Made by a program: the position numbers and the translations under genes. The notes below the pieces were generated by a model. It saw only the letters and a program-made list of their open reading frames with translations. It was not told where the DNA came from and searched no databases. Below, piece after piece: positions 61,772 to 64,000 of a stretch of DNA of 64,000 nt (position 1 is the stretch's first letter; each line of letters begins with the position of its first letter). Source of the stretch: [Bacteroides] pectinophilus (lineage in GTDB: Bacteria > Bacillota > Clostridia > Lachnospirales > Lachnospiraceae). Location of the stretch: NCBI GenBank assembly GCA_025146925.1, contig CP102260.1, positions 1,193,001 through 1,257,000 of the forward strand, in the 5' to 3' direction.

Positions 61772-64000
61772 ATGGTCAAAGTATATTTCGACAAATTATA
61801 TCGGTATCCGAGAAAGGCGGAACATGCATTTGTGGCAATCCCACTGAAAAAAGGTGAGCTTAAGGATATAGAAGGTGTATCAATTCTGCAGAACAAAGAG
61901 CCGGTTCCGATGCAGGGAAAGGTCACATCAAGATATGATGATGGTTCAGTCAGATATATGTTCTTAAGATTCATGGCAGATCTTCCTGCCAATAAGGGAT
62001 GCGAATTAGAGTGTGAGTTCAATTCAGACAGATTCTCAGACTATAATGTTATGAATGTAAGCAGGACTGACAGCGGATTCATTGTAAATGCAGGTGAGTT
62101 ATTATACGAGGTTAAGAATAACTCAGGTCATATTTTTGAAAATATTGAATGTGCAGGAATGAAGTATACTGCAAAGCAATTTGTCGGACCGGTGCTTAAG
62201 GACGGTAATGGGACAACATATGAAGCAAGAGTCGGAGAATGGAGAGTTGTGGAGCAGGGACCGCTTGTATCGATACTTGCAGCCAATGGAACTAATATAA
62301 CGGATAACGATGATACACATGTCGACTTTGAACTCAGGATTACTGCATATGCAGGCAAACCATGGGTTGAAGTCTCTTACAGAATCATTAATACAACTTA
62401 CGAACCATTAAGGCTTGCGTCGCTTGTTTTCTATATAAAAGCTGACGTATCAAAGCAGATGGATGCGTCACTTGAACAGATGAATTTTGATACCGATACA
62501 GATTCAACAGGCTGCGGAGACGGAGCGATAGACAATTCAGAGACAAAGGGACCGGTATATCACACAAGAGGCATACATGACCTTGCAATGCTTGAAGAGA
62601 GAACACCTGTAAGTAATATAAGGACATGTGCCGGAAGTTCTAATTATAAGACGGATTTTTATATTGGAACGGGAGGAGAACAGGTTAATAAGACAGTTAC
62701 GGCACATTTCCTCCAGAAAGAGGCTAATGAGCATTTTGCAGAAGTAATATATGGAACATTCTTTGCAGACAGAACAGACAGTAATGGCGGTATATGTGCA
62801 ACGATATTCCAGGCACAGCAGAATTATCCTAAGGCTGTCAAGGCTGACGCTAATGGAATAGCTGTAATGCTTGTGCCTGAGGAACTTGAAGATGTTGTCA
62901 TGCAGTCCGGTATGGCAAGAGAGCAGAAGTTCCTGCTTCATCTGCATAGACCAGATGAGACACTTGCATCTTTGGACAACAGAAGCCTTATATACCAGAT
63001 GCCTGACAGACCTCATATAGATCCTGAGGTATTCAAGAGAGCGCAGGTTTTCCCGGATATATTCTCAGATGTAGTTAATGAGAATTTTGAGATTGGAATG
63101 GCTGCGAGGGCAGATGCACATTCAAGATCATACGGAATGCTTAACTGGGGCGATTCACCTGATCCCGGCTATACGCAGCAGGGAAGAGGCAACGGAGAAC
63201 AGGTATGGTCTAATAATGAATATGATTATCCGCATTCATGTGCGATGCAGTATGCCAGAACCGGTATAAGAAGATTCCTTGATTATAATTTTGTATCTGC
63301 AAGCCACTGGATGGATGTTGATGTATGCCACTACAGCAAAGATCCTCTGAGAATAGGTGGACAGTGGGAACACACGGCGGGACATGTCAGGAACGGAATT
63401 ATGGTATGTTCACATGAATGGGTAGAAGGTCTCCTCGACTATTATCATTTTTCAGGTGATGAGAGAGGACTTGAGACAGCGATAGGAATTGGCAATAATG
63501 TCCTCAAGCTTCTTGATACGCCAATGTATGCTGTTCCGGGCGAAGCTAATGCACGAGAGACAGGATGGGCACTCAGGACACTCATGGCATTATATATAGA
63601 GACATCTGATGATAAATGGCTTGGCAAATGCCGCTGGATAGTTGACAGCTTCCATACATGGGAAGAGGAGTACGGCGGATGGCTTGCACCATATACTGAT
63701 AATACTGCAATAAGAGTAGGATTTATGATTGGTGTCGCAGCAGGAAGCGTAATACGTTACTACAGAGTGTTCCCGGATGAGAAGGTAAAGCAGATGCTTA
63801 TCGGGGCAATTGATGATGTGATAGAGAACTGTAAGCTTCCGAACGGACTCTTTGAGTACAAGGAACTTCCAAGCCTTGCACGTAATGGCAACAATCCACT
63901 GCTTCTTGAGCTGATGTCAATAGGATACGAGCTTACGGGCAATCTTGAATATCTTGCGCACGGAATGAGAACATTCAGATATATAATGCAGTCTAATGTT
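61772..64000 (+). CDS. PL26-type exo-rhamnogalacturonan lyase homologue (YetA-like), 3' end missing
   Basis: 743 codons are visible without a stop; the gene runs past the window. The N-terminal RIFT-barrel-like region (about residues 1-200, starting VKVYFDKLYRYPRKAEHAF) is followed by a beta-sandwich and then an alpha/alpha toroid (GGQWEHTAGHVRNGIMVCSH, WEEEYGGWLAPYTDNTAIRV). This three-part layout matches the PcRGLX/YetA family, which releases unsaturated rhamnogalacturonan disaccharides from pectin RG-I. No signal peptide is seen, so it probably acts on imported oligosaccharides. ATG 61772 has AGGAAGAGAGG upstream, rather far (9 bases). Family placement is by pattern memory and not by a search. 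Confidence 0.75.
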   Translation, partial: MVKVYFDKLYRYPRKAEHAFVAIPLKKGELKDIEGVSILQNKEPVPMQGKVTSRYDDGSVRYMFLRFMADLPANKGCELECEFNSDRFSDYNVMNVSRTDSGFIVNAGELLYEVKNNSGHIFENIECAGMKYTAKQFVGPVLKDGNGTTYEARVGEWRVVEQGPLVSILAANGTNITDNDDTHVDFELRITAYAGKPWVEVSYRIINTTYEPLRLASLVFYIKADVSKQMDASLEQMNFDTDTDSTGCGDGAIDNSETKGPVYHTRGIHDLAMLEERTPVSNIRTCAGSSNYKTDFYIGTGGEQVNKTVTAHFLQKEANEHFAEVIYGTFFADRTDSNGGICATIFQAQQNYPKAVKADANGIAVMLVPEELEDVVMQSGMAREQKFLLHLHRPDETLASLDNRSLIYQMPDRPHIDPEVFKRAQVFPDIFSDVVNENFEIGMAARADAHSRSYGMLNWGDSPDPGYTQQGRGNGEQVWSNNEYDYPHSCAMQYARTGIRRFLDYNFVSASHWMDVDVCHYSKDPLRIGGQWEHTAGHVRNGIMVCSHEWVEGLLDYYHFSGDERGLETAIGIGNNVLKLLDTPMYAVPGEANARETGWALRTLMALYIETSDDKWLGKCRWIVDSFHTWEEEYGGWLAPYTDNTAIRVGFMIGVAAGSVIRYYRVFPDEKVKQMLIGAIDDVIENCKLPNGLFEYKELPSLARNGNNPLLLELMSIGYELTGNLEYLAHGMRTFRYIMQSNV

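Overview
The window looks like chromosomal DNA of a Gram-positive, strictly anaerobic member of the Clostridia, most likely Lachnospiraceae. The signs are a dnaG-rpoD-trmK-Nif3 block, a CIRCE-controlled hrcA-grpE-dnaK-dnaJ operon, a leucine T-box leader, a class III (oxygen-sensitive) ribonucleotide reductase, TrkAH potassium uptake, a moderate A+T content and AGGAG/AATGGAG-type ribosome binding sites. The last gene is a PL26-type rhamnogalacturonan lyase homologue, which suggests a pectin-using gut relative such as Lachnospira; the genus is an inference. The region is almost all housekeeping sequence: I see no phage, insertion sequence, CRISPR array, rRNA or tRNA gene.

Layout. 1-5957: DNA primase tail, primary sigma factor, tRNA methyltransferase TrmK, Nif3-like protein, nucleoside kinase, then tyrA on the opposite strand. 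6113-11299: KdpD/KdpE-like two-component pair, gltX and a UvrD-type helicase. 11300-14330: a yybP-ykoY (manganese) riboswitch with its terminator, controlling a P-type cation ATPase. 14345-18685: an Lrp regulator, a DUF1292 protein and a MoxR-DUF58-membrane protein set. 18731-23705: a leucine T-box, leuA, maf, two HAD phosphatases, a small acidic protein and rlmH. 23923-33684: a GntR regulator divergent from a same-strand run trkA-trkH-foldase-topoisomerase B-topoisomerase A-HAD. 33626-40458: an ECF S component, a FliB-like protein, an ABC-F ATPase, a glycosyltransferase, a coiled-coil SleB-type hydrolase and mecA. 40542-46523: two aminotransferases (one hisC) and purE-purM-purN-purD. 46602-55374: an arginase-fold protein, the heat-shock operon and an M16C peptidase. 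55393-61388: a MATE transporter, a ferredoxin-like protein divergent from a Crp/Fnr regulator, dut, nrdG and nrdD. 61772-end: the PL26-like gene, cut by the window edge.

Regulation is unusually readable: a Mn riboswitch, a Leu T-box, CIRCE, a pair of NrdR-type boxes, a 20-bp palindrome beside a Crp/Fnr gene, and several sigma-A promoters with 17-bp spacers.

The most unusual signal is a recurring translation leader. A short GC-rich hairpin, different in sequence at each locus but kept base-paired, sits directly before an AGGAATGGAG-like ribosome binding site at eight unrelated genes (leuA, the 88-residue protein, trkA, the foldase, the FliB-like gene, purM, purN and dut). At three of them (22926, 24795 and 44641) the similarity extends to a two-hairpin element of about 55-60 nt. 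I do not recognise it as a named RNA family.
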